From: Clostridia bacterium
GTDB taxonomy: Bacteria; Bacillota_A; Clostridia; Lachnospirales; Cellulosilyticaceae
NCBI GenBank assembly: GCA_029239935.1
Contig: JARBTY010000199.1
Coordinates: 1 to 5,580, forward strand
Direction of reading: 5' to 3'
Length of the DNA: 5,580 bases
Made by a program: the position numbers and the translations under genes. Position 1 is the first letter of the stretch, and the number at the start of each line of letters is the position of its first letter. The notes beneath the pieces were generated by a model. That model was not told the DNA's origin. It saw nothing but the letters and a program-made list of their open reading frames with translations, and did no database searches. Below are positions 1 through 5,434 of this stretch, piece after piece.

Positions 1-21
1 ACTAAGTAAAACTGTGCACAT

Positions 22-49
22 AAAAAGTGCCCATCTATGATGAGCACTT
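22..49 (-). terminator. Rho-independent terminator downstream of nfnAB
   Basis: Read on the minus strand, AAGTGC, then T, then CATC pair with GATG, then G, then GCACTT. The T and G form a wobble pair, so the stem is 11 bp closed by an ATA triloop. The 3' arm runs straight into a TTTTTA tract. On the plus strand the wobble becomes a C/A mismatch and no T-tract follows, so the element is built for minus-strand transcription. It lies about 85 nt after the nfnB stop and is the only convincing terminator there. If the adjacent segment is an insertion-sequence end, this hairpin could instead belong to that element. Confidence 0.75.
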
Positions 50-70
50 CATGCATTCTTTTAGATATTT

Positions 71-101
71 AACCTGTCTACTTGACAGGGGGCATATCAC
101 A
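71..101 (-). mobile_element. Possible insertion-sequence end (speculative)
   Basis: On the minus strand this segment begins TGTGATATGCCCCC and continues into CCTGTC AAGTA GACAGG, a 6-bp inverted repeat with a 5-nt loop at 73-89. A TG terminus followed by a short pyrimidine block and a small hairpin resembles ends of IS3-type elements that I remember from clostridia. If so, the element would extend left out of the window, inserted about 32 bp after the nfnB stop. No transposase coding is visible in the 100 bp available and the second end and target duplication are outside the window. It could equally be an ordinary 3' untranslated hairpin. Confidence 0.25.
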
Positions 102-133
102 TGATGCCTCTCTACCTCTTAATACCCAATTAA

Positions 134-1522
134 TTATTTATTTTTTATAGCGTGATCAATAGCTTCAGCAGCTTTTTTCCCAGCACCCATGGCTAATATA
201 ACCGTTGCAGCACCTGTTACAGCATCTCCACCTGCATAAACACCTTCTCTGGTTGTAAGCCCCGTCTCTTCTTCTGCTACAATACAGCCCCATTTATTAG
301 TCTCTAAGCCTTTCGTTGTACTTCTAATCAGCGGATTTGGACTTGTTCCGATTGCCATAATGGCACAATCTATATCCAGCACAAAATTGGAGCCTTCGAT
401 AACACTTGGGCGTCTTCTACCCGAAGCATCCGGTTCACCAAGTTCCATCGTAACACATTCTACCCCTTGCACCCATCCGTCTTCTGAACCAACGATCTGC
501 ACAGGATTTGTAAGCAGCTTGAAGATAATACCTTCTTCTGCAGCATGCTCAATCTCTTCTCTTCTAGCAGGCATCTCTTCATCAGAACGTCTGTAAACTA
601 TGTAGACATTCTTTGCTCCCAGCCTTTTTGCACATCTTGCAGCATCCATCGCCACGTTTCCGCCTCCAAATACAGCTACGCTCTCACAATCTTTAACAGG
701 GGTATCTGAGCCCTCTTTATATGCCTTCATTAGATTAACCCTTGTTAAAAATTCATTAGCTGAATAGACACCTTTTAAATTCTCACCCGGTATATTCATA
801 AAGCTTGGAAGTCCTGCTCCCGATCCAATGAAAACCCCTTCGAAACCTTGTTCAAACAATTCATCTATAGATAAAACCTTACCTATAACCATATTAGTGA
901 GTATTTCTACACCCATACTTTTTAAGGTATCAATTTCTTTTTGAACGATACTTTTTGGAAGCCTAAATTCTGGTATACCATATACAAGTACACCCCCAGC
1001 AACATGAAGTGCTTCGAACACCGTAACTTGATAACCCTTTTTAGCCAAATCTCCTGCACAGGTAAGCCCAGCAGGCCCCGCTCCAATGACTGCAACTTTG
1101 TGTCCATTGGTTTTAATCTCAGGTACTTCATCACTATTTTGCTGCATGCAATAATCCGCTACAAAACGCTCAAGCCTGCCAATTGCAACAGCCTCTCCTT
1201 TTTTGCCTCTTACACATTTTGCTTCACACTGGCTTTCCTGAGGACATACTCTGCCGCATACAGCCGGAAGCGCACTGGTCTCTTTGATAATGCGGTAAGC
1301 TTCAGCAAAGTCACCTTCTTTTGTTTTCTGAATAAACCCTGGAATATCCACACATACAGGACAACCCGCAATACAGGGTTTATGTTTGCAGTTTAGACAT
1401 CTATCAGCCTCTTCCATAGCCATTTCTGCTGTATATCCAAGAGAAACCTCACTAAAATTATGATTTCTAATATCCGGATCTTGTATAGGCATTTCTATTT
1501 TTTTGAGTGACATATTAGCCAT
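134..1522 (-). CDS. nfnB: NADH-dependent ferredoxin:NADP+ oxidoreductase, subunit B (NfnB / GltD-like)
   Basis: This 462-residue protein is the NADP(H)-site subunit of the cytoplasmic electron-bifurcating transhydrogenase NfnAB, which couples NADH and reduced ferredoxin oxidation to reduction of two NADP+, reversibly. The N-terminal iron-sulfur region has cysteines at 42, 45, 50, 54 and 57 and a second group at 89, 93, 99 and 103 (CGRVCPQESQCEAKC), as expected for [4Fe-4S] clusters. An FAD-binding GAGPAG motif lies at 147-152, a second nucleotide-binding GGGNVAMDAAR at 286-296, and the C-terminal GGDAVTGAATVILAMGAGK at 431-449. Databases often call such proteins glutamate synthase small subunit. 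The preceding gene encodes an NfnA-type partner and no glutamate synthase large subunit is visible, which favours NfnB. The first ATG is preceded by GGAGG at 9 nt, inside the end of nfnA, so translation is probably coupled. The paralogous sulfide dehydrogenase SudA is the main alternative. Confidence 0.9.
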   Translation of the reverse strand: MANMSLKKIEMPIQDPDIRNHNFSEVSLGYTAEMAMEEADRCLNCKHKPCIAGCPVCVDIPGFIQKTKEGDFAEAYRIIKETSALPAVCGRVCPQESQCEAKCVRGKKGEAVAIGRLERFVADYCMQQNSDEVPEIKTNGHKVAVIGAGPAGLTCAGDLAKKGYQVTVFEALHVAGGVLVYGIPEFRLPKSIVQKEIDTLKSMGVEILTNMVIGKVLSIDELFEQGFEGVFIGSGAGLPSFMNIPGENLKGVYSANEFLTRVNLMKAYKEGSDTPVKDCESVAVFGGGNVAMDAARCAKRLGAKNVYIVYRRSDEEMPARREEIEHAAEEGIIFKLLTNPVQIVGSEDGWVQGVECVTMELGEPDASGRRRPSVIEGSNFVLDIDCAIMAIGTSPNPLIRSTTKGLETNKWGCIVAEEETGLTTREGVYAGGDAVTGAATVILAMGAGKKAAEAIDHAIKNK

Positions 1523-1523
1523 C

Positions 1524-2360
1524 TTACTCTACCTCCATTAAATGACATTGATGCTCTAGAGCTTTCTTTTCGAAGTTTTTGTACGTGCTAGACCTTGATA
1601 GGGCTTCCTCAAAGTCTACAAGATGTCCATCAAAATCCGGGCCGTCCACACAGGCAAACTTTGTTTCTCCGCCAACACTTAAACGACATCCCCCACACAT
1701 CCCTGTTCCGTCAATCATAATAGGATTCATACTTACAGTGGTTTTGATCCCATACTTCTTAGTCAGCTGTGCTACGAATTTCATCATAATAAGTGGTCCG
1801 ATTGTAATGACTTCATCATATTGATTGCCCGCTTCAATCAGTTCCTGCAGAGCCGTCGTAACAAGTCCTTTATTGCCATAGGAGCCATCATCTGTCATCA
1901 TCAAGAGATTACTGCTTGCCGCTTTAAATTCATCTTCTAGAATCACTAAGTCTTTACTTCTAAACCCAGTAATAACGTCTACTATAGCCCCATTATTGTG
2001 GAGTTTTTTTGCAATAGGGTAGGCAATAGCACACCCTACTCCCCCACCTACAATGGCAACTTTTTTAAGTCCCTCTATATGAGAGGCTACACCTAAAGGA
2101 CCCACAAAATCATTGATAAAGTCCCCTTCATTAAGCGTATTTAAAAGTTTTGTTGTTTTACCTACGATCTGAAATATAATAGTAACGGTTCCCTTTTCCC
2201 TATCATAATCAGCAATAGTAAGGGGAATCCTTTCACCTTCATCATTTACTCGCAAAATAATAAACTGGCCAGGCTCCGCCTTTTTAGCGATGAGCGGCGC
2301 CTCTATATCCATCAAAGTAACCGTTGGATTAAGGATTTTTTTTGTAATAATCTTATACAT
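1524..2360 (-). CDS. nfnA: NADH-dependent ferredoxin:NADP+ oxidoreductase, subunit A (NfnA)
   Basis: This 278-residue protein is the NAD(H)-binding flavoprotein subunit that pairs with NfnB. It has the ferredoxin-reductase-like fold seen also in PyrK and SudB: an N-terminal FAD-binding barrel with the RIPLTIADY motif at 44-52, a nucleotide-binding domain with VAIVGGGVGCAIAYP at 101-115, and IGPLIMMK at 187-194. The C-terminal [2Fe-2S] site reads DGTGMCGGC with Asp217, Cys222 and Cys225, plus Cys237. In PyrK the first position is cysteine; aspartate here is the NfnA-type ligand set. The stop is 1 bp before the nfnB start, so the two form one operon. The ribosome-binding site is a moderate AAGGTG 5 nt before the ATG. 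Only about 40 bp separate the start from the adh terminator and no strong promoter is evident there. SudB is the close alternative; subunit order and sequence fit NfnAB. Confidence 0.9.
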   Translation of the reverse strand: MYKIITKKILNPTVTLMDIEAPLIAKKAEPGQFIILRVNDEGERIPLTIADYDREKGTVTIIFQIVGKTTKLLNTLNEGDFINDFVGPLGVASHIEGLKKVAIVGGGVGCAIAYPIAKKLHNNGAIVDVITGFRSKDLVILEDEFKAASSNLLMMTDDGSYGNKGLVTTALQELIEAGNQYDEVITIGPLIMMKFVAQLTKKYGIKTTVSMNPIMIDGTGMCGGCRLSVGGETKFACVDGPDFDGHLVDFEEALSRSSTYKNFEKKALEHQCHLMEVE

Positions 2361-2402
2361 GAGTACACCTTCTTCTATATAATTAAATTTAAATTAATTA
2401 AA

Positions 2403-2427
2403 AAAGCCCCGAGTATATCGTGGCTTT
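2403..2427 (-). terminator. Rho-independent terminator of the alcohol dehydrogenase gene
   Basis: On the minus strand AAAGCC pairs with GGCTTT (6 bp), a single A/G mismatch follows, then CGA pairs with TCG around a 5-nt TATAC loop. The 3' arm continues into a run of six Ts and AATTAA. It lies about 34 bp after the adh stop codon and about 43 bp before the nfnA start. It should end most adh transcripts, although the mismatch and short stem leave room for some read-through into nfnAB. Confidence 0.75.
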
Positions 2428-2460
2428 CTTTAGTTATAAATATGAGGTAATAGCTTAAAA

Positions 2461-3630
2461 TTAAAACGTTACGTCTATGCCATAATACGCACAAGTTAAA
2501 ACCTTTTTCATATTTTCAAAATCAGTTGGTCTTGGATTAGAGCCCGTACAAGGGTCTCCCACAGCATTTTCAGCTATAAAATCAAGTGTCGCTTTAAACT
2601 TGTCTTCACTAACACCATTATCTTTGTAAGTTTGAGCAATGTCAAGCTTTTTATTCAGCTCTTTGATTGCATCAACCAGAGAATTGGTTAATTGTTTATC
2701 CGTTGCACCTTGAAGACCTATTGCTTTTGCAATATCTGCAAATCTGCTCATACATACTTTAGAGTTATACTGAATAACATAAGGCAGCAAAATGGCATTA
2801 CAGCATCCATGGGTAATCTCATATTCAGCCCCTGTTTTATGAGCCAGACTATGTACAATACCCAATAAAGCATTGGAAAAAGCCATACCTGCAAGACATT
2901 GTGCAATATGCATTTTACTCCTTGCCTCTACATCTCCATTGTAGGAATCAATCAGTGAATCATAGATATCTGAAATAGCCTTAAGTGCAAGAGGATCTGA
3001 AAACTCAGACCTTGCTGTAGCTACATACGCTTCAATAGCATGTGTCAGTGCATCCATACCTGTATGAGCTGTTAACACTTTAGGCATAGTAAGAGGAATA
3101 CTTGTATCCAAAATAGCAATATCTGGAGTGATTTCAAAATCTGCCAGTGGATATTTTATATTTGTTGAGTAATCTGTAATTACAGAAAAAGCTGTTACTT
3201 CTGTTGCTGTACCACTTGTGGATGGAATGGCAACAAATATGGCTTTCTTTCTTAATTTTGGCATTGTAAAAGGATCTTTGATATCATCAAAACTCAAATC
3301 TGGGTATTCATAAAAAACCCACATAGCTTTTGCCGCATCAATAGGAGATCCTCCGCCAATAGAAACAATAACATCTGGTTCAAATTCCTGCATAGCACTT
3401 GCCCCGCGGAATACTGTCTCAATAGACGGATCTGGCTCTACCCCTTCAAAAATCTGTATTTCAAGACCAGCTTCTTTAAGCACTTCTTCTACTTTTTGAA
3501 GAAATCCACCCTTTTTCATCGAAGTTCCACCTGTTACAATAATTGCCTTTTTATATCCTTTGAGATTTTTAAGTTCTCCTATTGCATCAGGACCAAAATA
3601 AATATCTCTTGGAAGTGTAAATCTTGCCAT
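2461..3630 (-). CDS. Iron-dependent alcohol dehydrogenase, probably NADPH-using
   Basis: This 389-residue protein belongs to the group III (iron-containing) alcohol dehydrogenases, cytoplasmic enzymes that interconvert aldehydes and alcohols, often ethanol or butanol in clostridia. The N-terminal nucleotide domain has GGGSPIDAAK at 92-101. Metal ligands are Asp193, His197, His260 and His274, with the same 4, 63 and 14 residue spacing as E. coli FucO (Asp196, His200, His263, His277). At the position of FucO Asp39, which disfavours NADP, this protein has Gly34 within TGGTS. NADPH use is therefore plausible but inferred. The start is ambiguous: ATG codons lie in tandem at 3633 and 3630, and AAAGGAGGA sits 5 and 8 nt upstream respectively. 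I chose the second for the better spacing and because the family commonly begins MARFTLPRDIY. The gene appears monocistronic, with Rex-like sites upstream. The substrate cannot be told from sequence. Confidence 0.93.
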   Translation of the reverse strand: MARFTLPRDIYFGPDAIGELKNLKGYKKAIIVTGGTSMKKGGFLQKVEEVLKEAGLEIQIFEGVEPDPSIETVFRGASAMQEFEPDVIVSIGGGSPIDAAKAMWVFYEYPDLSFDDIKDPFTMPKLRKKAIFVAIPSTSGTATEVTAFSVITDYSTNIKYPLADFEITPDIAILDTSIPLTMPKVLTAHTGMDALTHAIEAYVATARSEFSDPLALKAISDIYDSLIDSYNGDVEARSKMHIAQCLAGMAFSNALLGIVHSLAHKTGAEYEITHGCCNAILLPYVIQYNSKVCMSRFADIAKAIGLQGATDKQLTNSLVDAIKELNKKLDIAQTYKDNGVSEDKFKATLDFIAENAVGDPCTGSNPRPTDFENMKKVLTCAYYGIDVTF

Positions 3631-3671
3631 CATTTATTCCTCCTTTTATTATTTGAATGTATACCAAATTT

Positions 3672-3699
3672 AATATACATCTAATTGATTGTTAATTAA
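3672..3699 (-). promoter_or_regulatory. Candidate adh promoter overlapping Rex-like site 1
   Basis: On the minus strand TTAATT (3694-3699) is followed after 16 bp by TATATT (3672-3677), giving a short leader of roughly 35 nt before the adh start. The -10 is a 5/6 match and the -35 is weak. The surroundings are so AT-rich that other pairs are possible, for example TTGCAA-17-TAATAT ending near 3718. If correct, the -35 lies inside Rex-like site 1, which is a classic arrangement for repression. Confidence 0.35.
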
Positions 3700-3706
3700 T
3701 TAACTT
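3689..3706. promoter_or_regulatory. Rex-like operator 1 upstream of adh
   Basis: The sequence TTGTTAATTAATTAACTT matches the clostridial Rex operator pattern TTGTTAA-N4-TTAACAA at 12 of 14 fixed positions; only the last two bases differ. Its core GTTAATTAATTAAC is a perfect 14-bp palindrome. It lies 56 bp upstream of the adh start. Rex is a repressor that leaves DNA when NADH is high, and alcohol dehydrogenase genes are among its usual targets. The AT-rich setting raises the chance of a fortuitous match. Confidence 0.6.
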
Positions 3707-3751
3707 AATACAAATTTATATTATCACCAACGCATTTGTTTTGCAATATTT

Positions 3752-3769
3752 TTGTTAATATTTTATCAA
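3752..3769. promoter_or_regulatory. Rex-like operator 2 upstream of adh
   Basis: The sequence TTGTTAATATTTTATCAA matches TTGTTAA-N4-TTAACAA at 13 of 14 fixed positions, with one T for A. It is the best match in the window. It starts exactly 63 bp from the start of site 1, close to six helical turns, so two bound Rex dimers would face the same side of the DNA. Confidence 0.6.
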
Positions 3770-3815
3770 TTTATTTTTTTCTAAAATAAGCTTACAACAA
3801 ATGCAGTCAACATAA

Positions 3816-3876
3816 ATGCCAGTACATCCCGTTACTAATTTCATTAGAAATGTAGTAATCGCAAATATACTGGCAT
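3816..3876. repeat. Long imperfect palindrome, possible structured RNA element
   Basis: A 9-bp outer stem (ATGCCAGTA at 3816-3824 with TACTGGCAT at 3868-3876) encloses an internal loop. Above it are CG/CG (3830-3831 with 3860-3861), TTACTA/TAGTAA (3832-3837 with 3853-3858) and ATTTC/GAAAT (3838-3842 with 3847-3851), closed by an ATTA loop. Single bases at 3852 and 3859 bulge out. That gives about 22 pairs in 61 nt, and all of them are Watson-Crick on either strand. On the minus strand only TTTATG follows, so it is a poor terminator. It could be a regulatory leader, a small RNA, or the remnant of a short palindromic mobile repeat. I do not recognise a riboswitch class in it. Confidence 0.6.
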
Positions 3877-3968
3877 AAAAGGAATAAATATTTGAATGAC
3901 ATCTAGCTACTTTAAGCCCCCTTACAAAAGGTCGGCCACACAAAAACAAACAATAAACCATTTGTTTT

Positions 3969-3986
3969 AAGTTAAAACATTAACAA
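3969..3986. promoter_or_regulatory. Rex-like operator 3, far upstream of adh
   Basis: AAGTTAAAACATTAACAA matches the Rex pattern at 12 of 14 fixed positions, with a perfect right half TTAACAA and mismatches in the first two bases. It overlaps a separate 17-bp inverted repeat (TGTTTTAA-G-TTAAAACA, 3963-3979). It lies about 340 bp upstream of adh and just beyond the DUF1836 stop codon. Its distance makes a role at adh less certain than for sites 1 and 2, unless a second adh promoter exists here. Confidence 0.35.
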
Positions 3987-4030
3987 TACATCTGTGTTTT
4001 TTATTAATATTTAGTCGATATGAATTTAAC

Positions 4031-4615
4031 TTATCCTTTTCTAATTTGATCGTCAATTATTTTCTCTGCTAACCGCTTATAGTAAGTAGCCTTTTCGGTA
4101 AGCATAATAGCTAAAAGCATACTCTCTGTATTCGCGTCACGGGGCAGCCCATTTGCCTGTATTTCTTCATTCAGCGCTTCTTTTACTACATCAACTGATA
4201 CCTTAAAGCTTTCTATAGCTTTTACCTTGCAGTTTAAATAAACCTGATAGATACTGTTAAGTTTTTGAGAATCCACTTGATCATTTTTAATAATCATTCC
4301 AAATAAGTCTTTGATATCTCCAATAGTCAAAATATGTTTAAGTTCATATAGAAGAATCATTAGAATAATGTGTTCCTTGGTATATTTTTTCTTTATGGCT
4401 GGCATAAGTAGTTTATCTTTAGTATAATTATTAATCATTGTCTTGGTCAGCAGTTTATCTTCTTTATTTCTTTTAGTATGGGTAAGTCTATCCTCAAAAA
4501 GGGTAATAACTTGATCCATATACAGATCAATATTCGGAATGCCGCTAAGTTCTATACTTTCACCTAATTCTAGTTCTTCTATCATCTTACTCAAATCTCT
4601 TTCTTCCATATACAC
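4031..4615 (-). CDS. DUF1836 domain protein, possible DNA-binding regulator
   Basis: This 194-residue protein is recognisable as a member of the Firmicutes DUF1836 family. The domain spans roughly residues 28-130, beginning IPNIDLYMDQV and including LLTKTMINNYTKDKLLMP (55-72) and KKKYTKEHIILMILLYELK (75-93). This layout, a short helix, a loop with a lysine-rich wing and a following helix, resembles a MerR-type winged helix, so DNA binding is plausible but inferred. From memory, Bacillus subtilis YkrK, reported to repress htpX, belongs to the same family. There is no signal peptide or membrane segment. The start is uncertain: AGGAGG lies 6 nt before the GTG at 4615 and 12 nt before an in-frame ATG at 4609; spacing favours GTG. 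The gene diverges from the hemolysin III gene and has its own promoter. Its target genes are unknown. Confidence 0.85.
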   Translation of the reverse strand: MYMEERDLSKMIEELELGESIELSGIPNIDLYMDQVITLFEDRLTHTKRNKEDKLLTKTMINNYTKDKLLMPAIKKKYTKEHIILMILLYELKHILTIGDIKDLFGMIIKNDQVDSQKLNSIYQVYLNCKVKAIESFKVSVDVVKEALNEEIQANGLPRDANTESMLLAIMLTEKATYYKRLAEKIIDDQIRKG

Positions 4616-4641
4616 ATACAGCCTCCTATCTTCCTCTATTT

Positions 4642-4670
4642 ATCATACACAAGCCATTTTTAAAAATCAA
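4642..4670 (-). promoter_or_regulatory. Sigma-A-type promoter of the DUF1836 gene
   Basis: On the minus strand TTGATT (4665-4670) and TATGAT (4642-4647) are separated by exactly 17 bp. The -10 matches 5 of 6 consensus bases and the -35 matches 4 of 6. Transcription would start about 20 nt before the AGGAGG ribosome-binding site at 4622-4627. This fits well as the promoter of the gene ending at 4615. Confidence 0.65.
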
Positions 4671-4693
4671 GTAAAAATATTCTATTAACTATA

Positions 4694-4723
4694 TTGACTT
4701 ATATCTTTACGCCATGTTATATT
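4694..4723 (+). promoter_or_regulatory. Sigma-A-type promoter of the hemolysin III gene
   Basis: TTGACT (4694-4699, 5 of 6 matches) is followed after 18 bp by TATATT (4718-4723, 5 of 6), or after 17 bp by TTATAT. The start would lie near 4730, giving a leader of about 50 nt. Its -35 is only 23 bp from the -35 of the divergent DUF1836 promoter, so a single regulator bound between 4671 and 4693 could affect both. Confidence 0.65.
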
Positions 4724-4737
4724 ATTAATATATCAAC

Positions 4738-4758
4738 AAGTAGTATTTATAACTACTT
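4738..4758 (+). repeat. Inverted repeat in the hemolysin III leader
   Basis: AAGTAGT (4738-4744) and ACTACTT (4752-4758) are perfect 7-bp arms around a 7-nt AT loop. It falls between the promoter and the ribosome-binding site. It could be an operator or a small RNA stem near the start of the message. It has no T-tract and is not a terminator. Confidence 0.4.
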
Positions 4759-4765
4759 AATATCG

Positions 4766-4772
4766 TTAGGAG
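4766..4772 (+). promoter_or_regulatory. Ribosome-binding site that fixes the hemolysin III start
   Basis: TTAGGAG abuts an in-frame ATG at 4773 with no spacer, which makes that codon unusable. The next in-frame ATG at 4782 lies 9 nt downstream, the normal distance. The true start is therefore 4782. Confidence 0.8.
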
Positions 4773-4781
4773 ATGAATATC

Positions 4782-5429
4782 ATGAAAAACTATATCAGAG
4801 AACCTATCAATGCATTTACACACTTAATAGGTGCAGTACTTTCCCTAATAGGTACATTATTCCTTCTTATCCCTAGAAATAATATTGCCCCTTTTAGCCC
4901 AGCTTCAATCATTTCTATCCTTGTATTTGGCATCAGCCTTGTTTTACTCTATACAACCAGCGGCATCTATCATTTAGTCAATACTACAGACGCCAGACTT
5001 TTGAGACTCAAAAAGCTGGATCATTCGATGATTTTTGTCTTAATAGCAGGTTCCTATACACCCTTTTGTCTGCTTTCTTTGACAGGCGCTTGGAAATGGA
5101 GCATCATTTCTATTGTTTGGGGTTTAGCTCTTGTAGGTATTATCCTTAAAATGTTTTGGATCAACATGCCTAGATGGCTTTCCACTTTCTTCTATATCGG
5201 TATGGGGTGGATTGCCCTATTCGCACTGCAGCCCTTATACAACTCTCTTTCTTTTGGAGGTTTTTCTTTCTTAGCATTAGGAGGTATCATGTATACGGTA
5301 GGAGGTATTATCTATGGACTCAAAAAGCCTAATATTTCATCAAGCTTTGGATTTCATGAACTGTTTCACATCTTTGTCATGCTAGGAAGCGCTTGCCACT
5401 ACTGGGCTGTTTTTAAATATGTGTTATAA
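4782..5429 (+). CDS. Hemolysin III / PAQR family membrane protein
   Basis: This 215-residue integral membrane protein belongs to the HlyIII branch of the PAQR (progestin and adipoQ receptor) superfamily. It has about seven hydrophobic helices. Family motifs are all present: EPINAFTH near the N-terminus (7-14), SGIYH with Ser60 and His64, LDH (79-81) followed by SMIFVLIAGSYTP, and HELFH (192-196). His64, His192 and His196 with Asp80 match the zinc site seen in adiponectin receptors, so a metal-dependent hydrolase role is possible. The name comes from Bacillus cereus hemolysin III, but most bacterial members are not shown to be toxins and are better viewed as membrane proteins of unclear function. 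The start at 4782 is set by the ribosome-binding site and puts EPxN at the expected distance from the N-terminus. It has its own promoter and converges on the cold shock gene. Confidence 0.93.
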   Translation: MKNYIREPINAFTHLIGAVLSLIGTLFLLIPRNNIAPFSPASIISILVFGISLVLLYTTSGIYHLVNTTDARLLRLKKLDHSMIFVLIAGSYTPFCLLSLTGAWKWSIISIVWGLALVGIILKMFWINMPRWLSTFFYIGMGWIALFALQPLYNSLSFGGFSFLALGGIMYTVGGIIYGLKKPNISSSFGFHELFHIFVMLGSACHYWAVFKYVL

Positions 5430-5434
5430 AAATA

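Larger units (their letters stand above)
3634..4030. other. Gene-poor 397-bp region between adh and the DUF1836 gene
   Basis: No convincing protein gene lies here. The region is the upstream zone of adh and the downstream zone of the DUF1836 gene, both on the minus strand. It contains the adh ribosome-binding site at its left end, a candidate promoter, three Rex-like operators, a long imperfect palindrome at 3816-3876, and a 9-bp inverted repeat pair (3732-3740 with 3796-3804) that brackets the second Rex-like site. The part from about 3880 to 3960 shows nothing I can name. No strong GC-rich terminator follows the DUF1836 gene; TGTTTT/AAAACA around 3963-3979 is a weak A/T hairpin. Confidence 0.7.

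Noticed and set aside
941..1396. Long plus-strand open frame opposite nfnB
   Set aside because: It lies entirely antisense to the well-supported nfnB gene, gives a protein of no known type and lacks a ribosome-binding site.
134..1522. Annotation as glutamate synthase small subunit
   Set aside because: The sequence is homologous to GltD, but its partner gene is NfnA-like and no large glutamate synthase subunit is nearby, so bifurcating transhydrogenase is the better call.
2381..2400. AT-only palindromic stretch before nfnA as a Rex operator
   Set aside because: It lacks the G and C that anchor the TTGTTAA/TTAACAA halves, so it is just low-complexity AT sequence.
3807..3902. 31-codon minus-strand frame starting at 3902, with a G-rich stretch upstream
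   Set aside because: The G-run is a poor and distant ribosome-binding site, and the peptide has no recognisable feature. The palindrome explains the sequence better.
3755..3961. 68-codon minus-strand open frame in the region upstream of adh
   Set aside because: There is no Shine-Dalgarno sequence before its ATG, its composition is odd (cysteine-rich, no family resemblance), and it runs through the palindrome and Rex-like site 2. It is better read as non-coding.
3634..4030. Known riboswitch, T-box or CRISPR array in the intergenic region
   Set aside because: I found no conserved core motif of a known riboswitch class, no T-box sequence and no regularly spaced direct repeats.
4773..4781. Upstream ATG of the hemolysin III gene as the start
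   Set aside because: It directly abuts the TTAGGAG ribosome-binding site with no spacer; the ATG at 4782 has normal spacing.
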